Assembly (NCBI RefSeq): GCF_004421005.1
Contig: NZ_CP038026.1
Coordinates: 3,844,001-3,908,000, forward strand
Reading direction: 5' to 3'
Length of the DNA: 64,000 nucleotides
Source: Pseudoduganella plicata
GTDB taxonomy: Bacteria > Pseudomonadota > Gammaproteobacteria > Burkholderiales > Burkholderiaceae_D
In this document: piece after piece, positions 18,157 through 27,150 of the stretch
How positions within the stretch are numbered: position 1 is the stretch's first letter
How the letters are laid out: every line of letters begins with the position of its first letter
Made by a program: the position numbers and the translations under genes
The notes under the pieces: model-generated
Seen by the model: only the letters and a program-made list of their open reading frames with translations
Told to the model about the DNA's origin: nothing
Databases searched by the model: none

Positions 18157-18280
18157 CAGTGGAACCTTGTGAAGATGGGGCGCACGACAGCCCGCCCGTG
18201 TTTGCAGCGTGCAAGATTATCACTATTCCGTGCTGCCGAGAGGGATGTGTTACACGCCGCTACAAAGGCTGGGAGAAGGC

Positions 18281-18757
18281 TCAGGCCAGACGTCCGCTGC
18301 GGATCAGCTGCTGGTGCCGCTCGTTGAGGATCGCCACGGCGGCCTTGCCGCGCGCCATGTGGGTCAGACGGATTTCGCCTGCCTTCGTGAAGCGGTGGCC
18401 CACCCGCATGGTGTACGAGCGCAGCAGCCAGCTCCAGAAGGACGTCACATACGTCGCTTCATCCATGTCGCGCCACTTGACGCCGCGCACGCCGCGCTGC
18501 CACGGCAGGATGCCGGAATAGACCCAGACGCCCACGTCGTCGTAGTACAGCTGCACGCTGCGGATCAGCAGGATGCGGTAGCCGATCAGCAAAGTCGAGA
18601 CGCCCAGCACGCCTGCGGCGGCCAGCTCCGAATAATTGAAGGCGAGCCGCAGCACGAAGATCATCAGGACAATCAGGATGACGCAGCTCGTGTAGGCCGT
18701 CCAGGCCTTGTGGCACAGCGGGACACCGTGTCCGGCAGGAGAGTTATCTTGTTCCAT
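18281..18757 (-). CDS. Small membrane protein with bacterial PH-like domain
   Basis: 158 residues. Two adjacent hydrophobic segments at about residues 20-62 are followed by a soluble part (VQLYYDDVGVWVYSGILPW...GVKWRDMDEATYV) with the pattern of bacterial pleckstrin-homology-like domains. The function is unknown. It lies alone between DUF885 and the small stress-type gene, on the same strand as both. Confidence 0.7.
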   Translation of the reverse strand: MEQDNSPAGHGVPLCHKAWTAYTSCVILIVLMIFVLRLAFNYSELAAAGVLGVSTLLIGYRILLIRSVQLYYDDVGVWVYSGILPWQRGVRGVKWRDMDEATYVTSFWSWLLRSYTMRVGHRFTKAGEIRLTHMARGKAAVAILNERHQQLIRSGRLA

Positions 18758-18808
18758 GCATAATCATTGCATGGAATGGCCGGGGCCGTCGAGCCGGTGC
18801 GCCCGCCG

Positions 18809-19171
18809 TCACGGGACGGGTTTGTGATGGCTGTCCGACGACCTGGCGACGTCGCTGCCGGCGTACTGGTCCAGCACACCGGCGGCCCGGGCGCCGTCAC
18901 GGTCGTTTTCCACTGCCACCTGCAGGATGCAGGTATTGCGGTGCACGACGGTGCGCAGCTCCGAATTGCTGGACTGCCGGTTGACACTGCCGCGCGCGGG
19001 CGTGTCCTTGTTGGTCAGGTCCAGCGCAAAGTTGCCCTGGACGGGACCGGCTTCGTCGCCGGTCGACTCCATCGAAACATCTTCCGCACTGAAACCGGCG
19101 GCCAGCAGCGCCGCGCGTGCCTGTTCTGCCACGTCAAAACTGTCGAAAACACGTACTAAAGTATCGGCCAT
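18809..19171 (-). CDS. Small GSP17M-like stress-type protein
   Basis: A 120-residue soluble protein starting MADTLVRVFDSFDVAEQARA, with an AAAGGAG site 8 bases before the ATG; the open frame extends 24 codons upstream without support. The N-terminal 35 residues look like the alpha/beta unit of general-stress protein 17M-like domains (a variable linking sensor or carrier role). The rest is low in motifs. No function can be assigned. Confidence 0.7.
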   Translation of the reverse strand: MADTLVRVFDSFDVAEQARAALLAAGFSAEDVSMESTGDEAGPVQGNFALDLTNKDTPARGSVNRQSSNSELRTVVHRNTCILQVAVENDRDGARAAGVLDQYAGSDVARSSDSHHKPVP

Positions 19172-19246
19172 GATGGACTCCTTTCGGTTGGCGCCATGAT
19201 AGCCCGCTGCTGCGTTGGACAGCGCTCGCTTAGCCTCAGGCAACAG

Positions 19247-22200
19247 TCAGCGCCGCATCCCTTCCTGCAGCATCGCCAGCATGTCGTCGGCCGTCATGCG
19301 CGCGGCCGTGTCGCTGCCGTCCAGCAGGCTGTCGGCCAGCTCGCGCTTCTTGCCGTGCAGGTCGACGATGCCTTCCTCGATCGTATGGCGCGCCACCAGC
19401 CGGTAGATCGTCACGGGCCGCTGCTGGCCCATGCGGTGGGCGCGGTCCGACGCCTGGTCTTCCACGGCCGGGTTCCACCATGGGTCCATGTGGATCACGT
19501 AATCGGCCGCCGTCAGGTTGATGCCGACCCCGCCGGCCTTCAGGCTGATAAGGAACACGTCGCCTTCGCCCGCCTGGAACGCGTCGACCCGCTGCTTGCG
19601 AGCGGCCATCGGCGTGGCGCCATCCAGGTACTGGTACTTCACCCCCTGGGCGTCCAGGTGGGCGCGGATCAGCGACAGGTGATCGACGAACTGGCTGAAC
19701 ACCAGCACCTTGTGGCGGTTTTCCAGCAGGCCTTCCAGCAGCGTGGCAAAGGCCGCCAGCTTGCTGCTGGCCAGTTTGAGTCCCGGCGCCACCAGGTTCG
19801 GATTGCAGCAGGCGCGGCGCAGCTTCATGATCTCGGCCAGGATCGCCATCGATTTCTTGTCGACGGGGACGTCGATCGCGGCCAGCTTTTCCAGCGCTTC
19901 GCGGCGCAGCGATTCGTACAGCGCCATTTCCTCGGCCGACAGATCCACCTCCTGCACGATTTCCGTCCGCGCCGGCAGCTCGGTCAGCACCTGCGCCTTG
20001 GTCCGGCGCAGGATGAACGGTGCAATCAGCCGGCGCAGCCGGTTGCGCGCGCCCACTTCGGCGCGGTGATCCTGCTGGCGTTCGATGGGACCGGCAAAGC
20101 GCAGATTGAACTGGTCCAGCGATCCCAGTAACCCCGGATTGATGAAGCGAAACAGGTTCCACAGTTCGCCCAGGTGGTTTTCCAGTGGCGTGCCGGTTGC
20201 GACCATGCGAAAGTCCGCCTGCAGCGCCATCACGGCCTGCGACCGTTTGGTGGCAGCGTTCTTGATGGCTTGCGCTTCGTCCAGCACGACCGTGTGCCAG
20301 CGCTGCTTCGTAAAACGTTCGGATTCCAGCTGCAGCAGGCCGTAGCTGACGATGACGAGGTCGAACGGCCCGGCGCTGTCGATGGTATCGGCGCGGTCGC
20401 CCGCGCCGAACATGCGCACGTTGAGCGTGGGCGCGAAGCGCGCCGCTTCGCTGGCCCAGTTCAGGCAGACGGACGTGGGTGCGACCACCAGCGCCGGGCC
20501 GCCCGGTGCGCGCAGCAGCACGAGCGCCAGCGCCTGCAGCGTCTTGCCAAGACCCATGTCGTCGGCCAGGCAGGCGCCGACGCCCCAATGCGCCAGCCGC
20601 GCCAGCCATTCGAAGCCTTCGCGCTGATAGTCGCGCAGGTTGGCCTGCAACGTTGTCGGCAGTTGGGGCTGATACGCGGCCTGCGCGGCGATGCGGTCGA
20701 TATGGGCCCGCCACAGTTTGTCCGCCTCCAGCCCGCCCACTTCGCCGGCCAGCTCTTCCAGCATGAACGCCGCCAGTTGATGGACCTTCGCGCCGGCGTC
20801 GTCGTCCTCGCCGTATTCCCCCAGGTCGGCCAGACGGCGGTACAGCTCTTCCGACAACGCCAGATACTGCTTGTCGCCAAATTCGATGAAGCGGCTTTTC
20901 CCCGAGCGGATCAGGTCGAGCAGCGTGCGCAGATCCATGACTTTTTCTTCATCGATCTGCAACTGGCCGCTGGCGGCAAACCAGTCCTTCTTGCTCTTGA
21001 TCGACAGCCGCAGCTGCTTGGTGTGAATCGGCTTGCTGACCTTGAACGCTTCGCCTTCCGGCCACGCGACAACGATCCTGTCCGGTTCGATTTCCTGCAG
21101 TTCGGCCAGCAGTTGCAGGCACAGGGCCGGCTGGCCGATCAGCCATTCCCCGTGTTCCTGTTCGACCTGTTCCAGCACGGGGCACTTCAGCATCAGCTGG
21201 CGTTCCACATCGCGCTCGCCGGCCAGGTTGCGGCGCGCCTGCACCGGTTTGCCGCCCACGTCGGCGATGACGCTTTCGGCGCCGGCGCCCGGCGCGTAGT
21301 ACGCGCCGACGGGCAACGGACGCACCTGCACCTGCATCTTCAGGCCCTGCTGATACGGGAACAGGTGGATGTGCAGGCGCGCATCCGCGTCGACCTGTTC
21401 GGCGTTGACGGCACCGCCGCCGATATCGGACTGCACGGTGACGACGGACGAGACGCTGCCGATGGCCGCCAGCACCTGCTGCTGCGCGTGCTCCGGCACG
21501 GCCAGCCCTTCGCCAACAATCGAGGCAATGCGCCGGTGTTCGTCGTTGATCGTCACGATGCGCACGCGGTTCGGCGCCTCGCGCACGACGATCACGTTGG
21601 TGCGCGGCTCCGTGACCGCCGGCTGCAACGTCAGCCACAGTTCGCCGTTGCGGCGCCGGATCAGCAGTTCCGGTTCGGCCGCCAGCAGCTCCACGCGCGT
21701 GTCCGGCGCCTCGGCCCAGAACACGAGCGGGTGACCGACCAGCGCCGGCAGCGCGGCGTCGACGTCGATGTCGTACCGCAGGCCGGACGAATACTGCTGG
21801 CGCGACGGCAGGATATGGCTGGCGATGCGCAGGTCCTGCGGCGTCAGGAACGTCAGTTGCGCCGTTTCCTCGCGCAGGCGGCGCAGGCCCATTGCCCGGC
21901 CCTTGCCCCATTGGCCGCGCGCATCGCGCTTCTGCTCGCGCGGCTCGATCTCCGTCACGCCCACGTGGGGGCTGTAGTTGATCGTCCAGACGAGGCGTGT
22001 TTCGCCGACGTCGCCGCCGCCGCCCTGATTCAGGTTGATCAGCGCCGCCAGCTGGCGCTGCCACGCTTCCTCGCGCTCGAACCACGTCGTCATGTCCGGC
22101 AGGCCAAGACTCGTGCGCTGCGCCGCAGCCCGCTGGCCCGCCGCCTCGTCGCCCAGGTGGCCCAGCAGCGTCTCGGCCTGGCACGACAGCAGCGTGAAAC

Positions 22201-23416
22201 CGGCGCTGTCGGCCGCCTGCACCAGATCCTTCAGTTCCGCCGTGCGCTGCTTCAGCTGCGGCAGCGCCAGCCAGTAGTACAGCAAGGCCTGGAACAACTG
22301 CGCCAGCAACGATGCGCGGCCCGGGTCCTCCCAGCCGCGCGAGACGATGACGTCCGTCTGCATGGTTCCCGCGCGCACCTGGCGCAGCATCGACAGTTGC
22401 GTGTACACGGGCGTATCGGGATTGTGCTGGGCGTGCACGGCCACGTCCAGATAGCTTTCCGCCGCCTTGAGGTGTTTCGGCTCGCCGCCGCGCAGCAGGG
22501 CCAGGATATATAAGTAGCCGCCGATGCCCTGGAAGACCTGTTTGCGCTTGCCCGATTCGCGCCGCGTGGCTTTGAGTGCCGTCTCGAAGCCGCCGACCGC
22601 ATCGCCGGTCTGTCCGCGCAGGACCTGGATCGCGCTGGCGAAGAACAGCGCCAGCGCGCCTTCGCCGCCTTCCAGGTAGCGCACCGCGTTGGCCAGCTGG
22701 CCGCACAAGATGGCCTGCTCGGCCAGCGCCAGGCGCAGTGCCGGGCTGACGTTGCCGTCGGACGTGACACGCCGTTCGAAATGGCGTTCGGCGAAGCCGC
22801 GCACGGCCGGCGCCAGCGCCGGTTCGCGCTGCGAGTGCTGCAACAGCAGCATCAGCACGTCGTCCTGCAGGACCGGGTGCACCAGCAGCAGCATGCCCGG
22901 CTCGAACGGCCGGCTGAAGATGTCGACGATGGGGTGCAGCTGCGCCGCTTCGTAGCAGGACATGCAGGCCGTCAGCAGCGGCAGCACGTCCGGCGGCGGC
23001 AGGCCGCGCAGCAGCGCCATGCGCAGCCGCGCCACGCCGTGGCGGTAGCTGCGCGGCTCGACGTTGCCGTTCCAGCTCTGGCGCATCGGGTTCTGCGCTT
23101 CGTAGGCTTTACAAAGGTCCTGCAGCAGATGGGCGCCGATGGCGGCGCGAAGCGCCGGCCAGCGCACCTTGGCGTTGCAAACGTAGCCGCGTCCCACCAC
23201 CAGCGTGATGAAGGCCAGCCGTTCCAGCTTGACGGCGTGATCGTCCAGCGTGGCGACCGTCAGCCGGCTGCCGTCGGCGTTCGGGACGCCGGCGGCCGTC
23301 ATCATGTCGAGCAGGGCGGTGCGCCCGACCGGGTCGCCGATCAGCGCAAGAAGGGCAAGGATGGCTTTTTCGGCGAGGTCGAGGCCTTCGAATTCGGCTT
23401 GCAGCGTGTCGGGCAT
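19247..23416 (-). CDS. Large SNF2-family DEAD/DEAH-box helicase
   Basis: 1389 residues. The first 900 or so have no recognised domain; parts are Ala/Leu-rich and helical, like tetratricopeptide-type repeats. The SNF2 ATPase core follows: CLADDMGLGKTLQALAL (near residue 950), VVLDEAQAIKN, ATGTPLENHLGELW, then SLKAGGVGINLTAADYVI and QASDRAHRMGQQRPV. Its ATPase half resembles that of the SWIM-SNF2 protein at 9176, but the N-terminal halves differ and it lacks the zinc finger. The ATG directly follows the TAA of the S9 peptidase gene (TAAATG), so the two are translationally coupled. Confidence 0.88.
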   Translation of the reverse strand: MPDTLQAEFEGLDLAEKAILALLALIGDPVGRTALLDMMTAAGVPNADGSRLTVATLDDHAVKLERLAFITLVVGRGYVCNAKVRWPALRAAIGAHLLQDLCKAYEAQNPMRQSWNGNVEPRSYRHGVARLRMALLRGLPPPDVLPLLTACMSCYEAAQLHPIVDIFSRPFEPGMLLLVHPVLQDDVLMLLLQHSQREPALAPAVRGFAERHFERRVTSDGNVSPALRLALAEQAILCGQLANAVRYLEGGEGALALFFASAIQVLRGQTGDAVGGFETALKATRRESGKRKQVFQGIGGYLYILALLRGGEPKHLKAAESYLDVAVHAQHNPDTPVYTQLSMLRQVRAGTMQTDVIVSRGWEDPGRASLLAQLFQALLYYWLALPQLKQRTAELKDLVQAADSAGFTLLSCQAETLLGHLGDEAAGQRAAAQRTSLGLPDMTTWFEREEAWQRQLAALINLNQGGGGDVGETRLVWTINYSPHVGVTEIEPREQKRDARGQWGKGRAMGLRRLREETAQLTFLTPQDLRIASHILPSRQQYSSGLRYDIDVDAALPALVGHPLVFWAEAPDTRVELLAAEPELLIRRRNGELWLTLQPAVTEPRTNVIVVREAPNRVRIVTINDEHRRIASIVGEGLAVPEHAQQQVLAAIGSVSSVVTVQSDIGGGAVNAEQVDADARLHIHLFPYQQGLKMQVQVRPLPVGAYYAPGAGAESVIADVGGKPVQARRNLAGERDVERQLMLKCPVLEQVEQEHGEWLIGQPALCLQLLAELQEIEPDRIVVAWPEGEAFKVSKPIHTKQLRLSIKSKKDWFAASGQLQIDEEKVMDLRTLLDLIRSGKSRFIEFGDKQYLALSEELYRRLADLGEYGEDDDAGAKVHQLAAFMLEELAGEVGGLEADKLWRAHIDRIAAQAAYQPQLPTTLQANLRDYQREGFEWLARLAHWGVGACLADDMGLGKTLQALALVLLRAPGGPALVVAPTSVCLNWASEAARFAPTLNVRMFGAGDRADTIDSAGPFDLVIVSYGLLQLESERFTKQRWHTVVLDEAQAIKNAATKRSQAVMALQADFRMVATGTPLENHLGELWNLFRFINPGLLGSLDQFNLRFAGPIERQQDHRAEVGARNRLRRLIAPFILRRTKAQVLTELPARTEIVQEVDLSAEEMALYESLRREALEKLAAIDVPVDKKSMAILAEIMKLRRACCNPNLVAPGLKLASSKLAAFATLLEGLLENRHKVLVFSQFVDHLSLIRAHLDAQGVKYQYLDGATPMAARKQRVDAFQAGEGDVFLISLKAGGVGINLTAADYVIHMDPWWNPAVEDQASDRAHRMGQQRPVTIYRLVARHTIEEGIVDLHGKKRELADSLLDGSDTAARMTADDMLAMLQEGMRR

Positions 23417-25342
23417 TTAGTCCTGCAGATTGTGGATCGTGACGGCGCTGTCGGAACCTTCGTGCAGGCCAAAGATGCGGCGGTAGAAATACAGTTCCGC
23501 TTCCAGCGTGCGGACGATGTTCTCGGCCTTGCGGAAGCCGTGGCCTTCGCCTTCCAGCGGCACGTAGGCGACGGGGATGCCGCGCCCCTGCAGCGCCTTG
23601 ACCATCGATTCGGATTGCTGCGGCGGCACCACCTTGTCGTCCAGGCCCTGGAAGAAGATCATCGGCCGGGACAGAAGGTCCGTATGGTTGATCGGCGAGC
23701 GCTGACGGTAGATCTCCCTGGCCTGCGGCTGCGGTGCGATCAGGTATTCGTTGTAGTGCGATTCGAACTTGTGCGAGTCGTCGTCCAGCCCTTGCAGGTC
23801 CGAGACGCCGTAATAACTGGCGCCTACCTTGAAGACGTCATGGAACGTCAGCGCGCACAAGGTCGTCAGGCCGCCGGCGCTGCCGCCGCGAATGATCAGC
23901 CGCTCGCCGTCGGCGCGGCCGGTCTGCACCAGGTGCTGCGCACCGGCGATGCAGTCCTCGACGTCGACGATGCCCCATTGGCCCTTCAGTGCGTCGCGGT
24001 AGGCGCGCCCGAACCCCGTGCTGCCGCCGTAGTTGACGTCCAGCACACCGAAGCCGCGGCTGGTCCAGTATTGCGTGGCCAGTTTCAGCGTGCTGGCCGC
24101 CATGCTGGTCGGGCCGCCATGGCCGATGACGATGACGGGCGGTTTCTCGCCAGCGGGCGCCTGCACGTCCCGGTTCGTCGGCGGGTAGAAGAACGCGTAG
24201 GCGGTGCGGCCGTTTGCGCTGGGGTAGCTGACGCTTTCCGGCACCGACAGATAGCCCACCTCAAGGAGCTGTTCGATCGAGCGCGCCAGCACTTCCACCT
24301 CGCCGTTGGACAGGTCGATGCGGGCCAGTTCGGCGGCGATGGTCGGCCCGCCGCCCAGCAGGACGGCAAAGCCGTCGCCCACTTTCAGCTCGCGGATCTC
24401 GTCGTACGGATTGGCGATCGGCGTCAGCGTGCCGGTATCGACGGCCAGGCGCGCCAGGCGGCTGACCCCCTTGTCGATATACGTGCAGACGATGTCGCCA
24501 CCGCGCAGGAAGCCGTACATGCTGTTCCCGAACGTCCAGTGGGGCATGCCGAATTCCGCCGCGAGAGGGCACAGCGGCGTGATGTCGGTGCCGTCGACGC
24601 GGTACAGGTTCCACCAGCCGCTGCGGTCGGAGACGAACACCAGCCGGCCGTTGGGCGCCCATTCGGGCTGGCAGATCGATTCGTCGTCGCCCCCGGCGAT
24701 CAGCGTGGGCGCGGACAGCGCCCCATCCGGCTGGACGTCGGCCAGCCACAATTGCGTGCCCTGCCATGGCATGCGCGGGTGGTCCCACGTCAGCCAGGCC
24801 AGCTGCCTGCCGTCCGGCGACAGCCGTGGCGACGAGTAAAAATCATGACTCCGGGTCAGTACCGTTTCGCTGCCATCGAAGCCAACGGCGCACAGCGTGT
24901 TTTCCGGCTGGCCGTGGCCTTCGGCAGGATGCAGTTCGCGCACGGCGACAAGGCGCTGGCGGGTGGCGTCCACGACGAAGTCGGCGAAGCGCGCGGTGCC
25001 CGGGTGGGTAAACGGTTCCGCCGCCCCGTCGCCGGCCTGGCGATACAGCCGATTGTCCGCAAAGTGGGAGAAGAACACCGTGTCGCCCGCCACGGCGTAC
25101 GCGCCGCCGCCGTATTCGTGCACGCGGGTGCGCACGTTCAGCGGGGAGGGCGTCAGTTCGCCGATCCGTTCCCCGTGCAGGCGCAGCAGCGTGTTGCGCC
25201 CAGCCTCGCTGGCCCGGCCTGCCAGCCAGAAGATGTCGTGCCCGGCGATTGCCAGGGACGACAGCGGCGTGGCGCCGGCCGCGACAACGGCCGCGGTGAT
25301 GGGCGAAGGCCAGGTTCCGAAGGGGGCGGTCAGGGTGGTCAT
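23417..25342 (-). CDS. S9 family prolyl oligopeptidase-type serine peptidase
   Basis: 641 residues starting MTTLTAPFGTWPSP. An open frame 36 codons longer exists, but it would run into the hemE promoter. The N-terminal half is a WD/beta-propeller (repeats such as SPRLSPDGRQLAWLTWD and PEWAPNGRLVFVSDRSG). The C-terminal alpha/beta hydrolase has the nucleophile Ser in RGGSAGGLTT, Asp in QGLDDKVVPP and His in EGEGHGFR. There is no signal peptide, so it is probably cytoplasmic and processes short peptides. It is divergent from hemE and coupled to the downstream SNF2 gene, an unexplained pairing. Confidence 0.92.
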   Translation of the reverse strand: MTTLTAPFGTWPSPITAAVVAAGATPLSSLAIAGHDIFWLAGRASEAGRNTLLRLHGERIGELTPSPLNVRTRVHEYGGGAYAVAGDTVFFSHFADNRLYRQAGDGAAEPFTHPGTARFADFVVDATRQRLVAVRELHPAEGHGQPENTLCAVGFDGSETVLTRSHDFYSSPRLSPDGRQLAWLTWDHPRMPWQGTQLWLADVQPDGALSAPTLIAGGDDESICQPEWAPNGRLVFVSDRSGWWNLYRVDGTDITPLCPLAAEFGMPHWTFGNSMYGFLRGGDIVCTYIDKGVSRLARLAVDTGTLTPIANPYDEIRELKVGDGFAVLLGGGPTIAAELARIDLSNGEVEVLARSIEQLLEVGYLSVPESVSYPSANGRTAYAFFYPPTNRDVQAPAGEKPPVIVIGHGGPTSMAASTLKLATQYWTSRGFGVLDVNYGGSTGFGRAYRDALKGQWGIVDVEDCIAGAQHLVQTGRADGERLIIRGGSAGGLTTLCALTFHDVFKVGASYYGVSDLQGLDDDSHKFESHYNEYLIAPQPQAREIYRQRSPINHTDLLSRPMIFFQGLDDKVVPPQQSESMVKALQGRGIPVAYVPLEGEGHGFRKAENIVRTLEAELYFYRRIFGLHEGSDSAVTIHNLQD

Positions 25343-25418
25343 AGGGTGTTCCAATCGCGGTAAATTGACGGCGGGGATGCGATAATACCGTCTTTCGCCC
25401 CCCTTTTGCTCCCAGCCC

Positions 25419-26495
25419 ATGCCACAATTCGCCCCGCTCCAGAACGACACCTTCCTGCGTGCGCTGCTGCGCCAGCCGACCGACTACACGCCCGTGTGGC
25501 TGATGCGCCAGGCGGGCCGCTACCTGCCGGAATACCGCGCCACGCGCCAGAAGGCCGGCTCGTTCATGGGCCTGGCCACCAATCCCGACCTGGCGACGGA
25601 AGTGACGCTGCAGCCGATCGACCGCTACCCGCTGGACGCGGCGATCCTGTTCTCCGACATCCTGACGGTGCCGGATGCGATGGGCCTGGGCCTGTATTTC
25701 GTCGAGGGCGAGGGACCGAAGTTCCAGCGCCCGTTGAAGACCGAAGGCGATGTACTGGCGCTGCGCCAGCCGGAGCCGGGTTCGCTCGATTACGTCTTCA
25801 AGGCTGTCACGCAGATCCGTACGGCGCTCAATGGCCGCGTGCCGCTGATCGGCTTTTCCGGCAGCCCGTGGACGCTGGCGTGCTACATGGTCGAAGGGCA
25901 GGGCTCGCGCGAGTTCCACACGATCAAGAAGATGCTGTACAGCCGTCCGGACCTGATGCATCACATCCTGGAAACGAACGCGCGCGCGGTGGCGCAATAC
26001 CTGAATGCGCAGATCGATGCCGGCGCGCAGGCCGTGATGGTGTTCGATTCGTGGGGCGGTGCCCTGGCCGATGGCGCCTACCAGCAGTTCTCGCTGCAAT
26101 ACATGCAGAAGGTTGTTTCTCAGCTGAAACGTGAACAAGACGGCGTACGCATTCCGGCCATTGTCTTTACCAAGGGCGGCGCCCACTGGGCCGAGGAAAT
26201 CGCCGCCATCGGCGCCGATGCGATCGGGTTGGACTGGACGGCCGACGTCGGCAAGATTCGCGCCGCGGTAGGCGATAAAGTGGCGCTGCAGGGTAATCTC
26301 GATCCCGCCATCCTGTTTGCCCAGCCGGAGCAGATCCGTGCCGAAGTGACGCGTGTCTTGCAGTCGTTCGGTAACCATCCAGGCCACGTCTTCAACCTGG
26401 GCCACGGCATTTCGCAGTTCACGCCGCCCGAGTCCGTCACCGTCATGGTGGAAACGGTTCACAGCGTCAGCCGCGACCTGCGCCGGCCCGGATAA
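25419..26495 (+). CDS. hemE: Uroporphyrinogen decarboxylase
   Basis: Decarboxylates uroporphyrinogen III to coproporphyrinogen III in heme synthesis. It has 358 residues, the family length. Signature segments are [19 protein letters not shown] (near residue 26), where Arg residues bind substrate carboxylates, and [19 protein letters not shown]. An Asp in [12 protein letters not shown] and a C-terminal His in NLGHGI complete the active site. It is divergent from the S9 peptidase. A 655-bp non-coding region separates it from priA. Confidence 0.97.
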   Translation: MPQFAPLQNDTFLRALLRQPTDYTPVWLMRQAGRYLPEYRATRQKAGSFMGLATNPDLATEVTLQPIDRYPLDAAILFSDILTVPDAMGLGLYFVEGEGPKFQRPLKTEGDVLALRQPEPGSLDYVFKAVTQIRTALNGRVPLIGFSGSPWTLACYMVEGQGSREFHTIKKMLYSRPDLMHHILETNARAVAQYLNAQIDAGAQAVMVFDSWGGALADGAYQQFSLQYMQKVVSQLKREQDGVRIPAIVFTKGGAHWAEEIAAIGADAIGLDWTADVGKIRAAVGDKVALQGNLDPAILFAQPEQIRAEVTRVLQSFGNHPGHVFNLGHGISQFTPPESVTVMVETVHSVSRDLRRPG

Positions 26496-27150
26496 GTCCA
26501 CAGGCAAACCCAACTTATGCACAATTTTTTCGGTTGCCAAAGGAAAAGGCAGTCGATTTTTCTTGGCTAGCCACTTTGCTGTAACTGTTTGATTTGCCTG
26601 ACTTTTTCCTCAGATTGCAAGACCGATGCTTTGCATTAAGTAAACGCTGAAGCTGTGCTTTGCAGAGGTTGCCGAAGTATTCTCCACAAAGTTATCCACA
26701 AAAACTGTGGAAAAATATGAAAAGCACTTTGTAAACCGGGAGTTATCGCTGGAGGAGCGATTAACTGCTGCAATGCACAATTATTGAGCACCCAAGGTGG
26801 CAGCAGTTTATTGCGCCGCCGCAAACTAAGTTGCAAATTTCATTGCTACAATGTTCGGTTCGGGTTTAGCAACAGGCCGGTACGAACTGCCCCGTTCTCA
26901 GGCGAAAATCGCGTGGGGGCGTCCGATCCTGAATTTGGCAAAGGTACTTATGCACAGAAAGATTAAAAATTCGTGCGTTTTGCCCGCTCTGGGAACGGTT
27001 TTATAACCTGCTGATTTTAAAGCATAAAAAATGTGAAATTTGGGCTATCCGGGCCTGAAGAACCTGTTTGATCGCGTTGCGCCGAGGGATTGTCGGCGCA
27101 ATGTCCACAAAGTTATCCCCAGAATTTGTGGATAGTTCATTGCTGACTAG
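26496..27150. promoter_or_regulatory. AT-rich intergenic region with DnaA-box cluster, upstream of priA
   Basis: 655 bp without a credible gene, clearly richer in A+T than either neighbour. Matches to the DnaA-box consensus TTWTNCACA are at 26515-26523 (TTATGCACA), 26692-26700 (TTATCCACA), 26706-26714 (reverse, TTTTCCACA) and 26948-26956 (TTATGCACA). One-mismatch copies are at 27113-27121 and 27127-27135 (reverse). A 15-bp direct repeat TCCACAAAGTTATCC occurs at 26683-26697 and 27104-27118. The layout resembles an origin or a DnaA-titration/regulatory region. dnaA itself is not in the window. It must also contain the priA promoter. Confidence 0.7.

Noticed and set aside
9176..25342. Two SNF2 helicases as a known defence system such as DISARM or Druantia
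   Set aside because: No partner genes of those systems (methylase, DUF1998, PLD or DruABCDE-type) are near them.
26784..26966. 60-codon frame in the hemE-priA gap
   Set aside because: Overlaps a DnaA box, no ribosome-binding site, composition unlike genes in the window.
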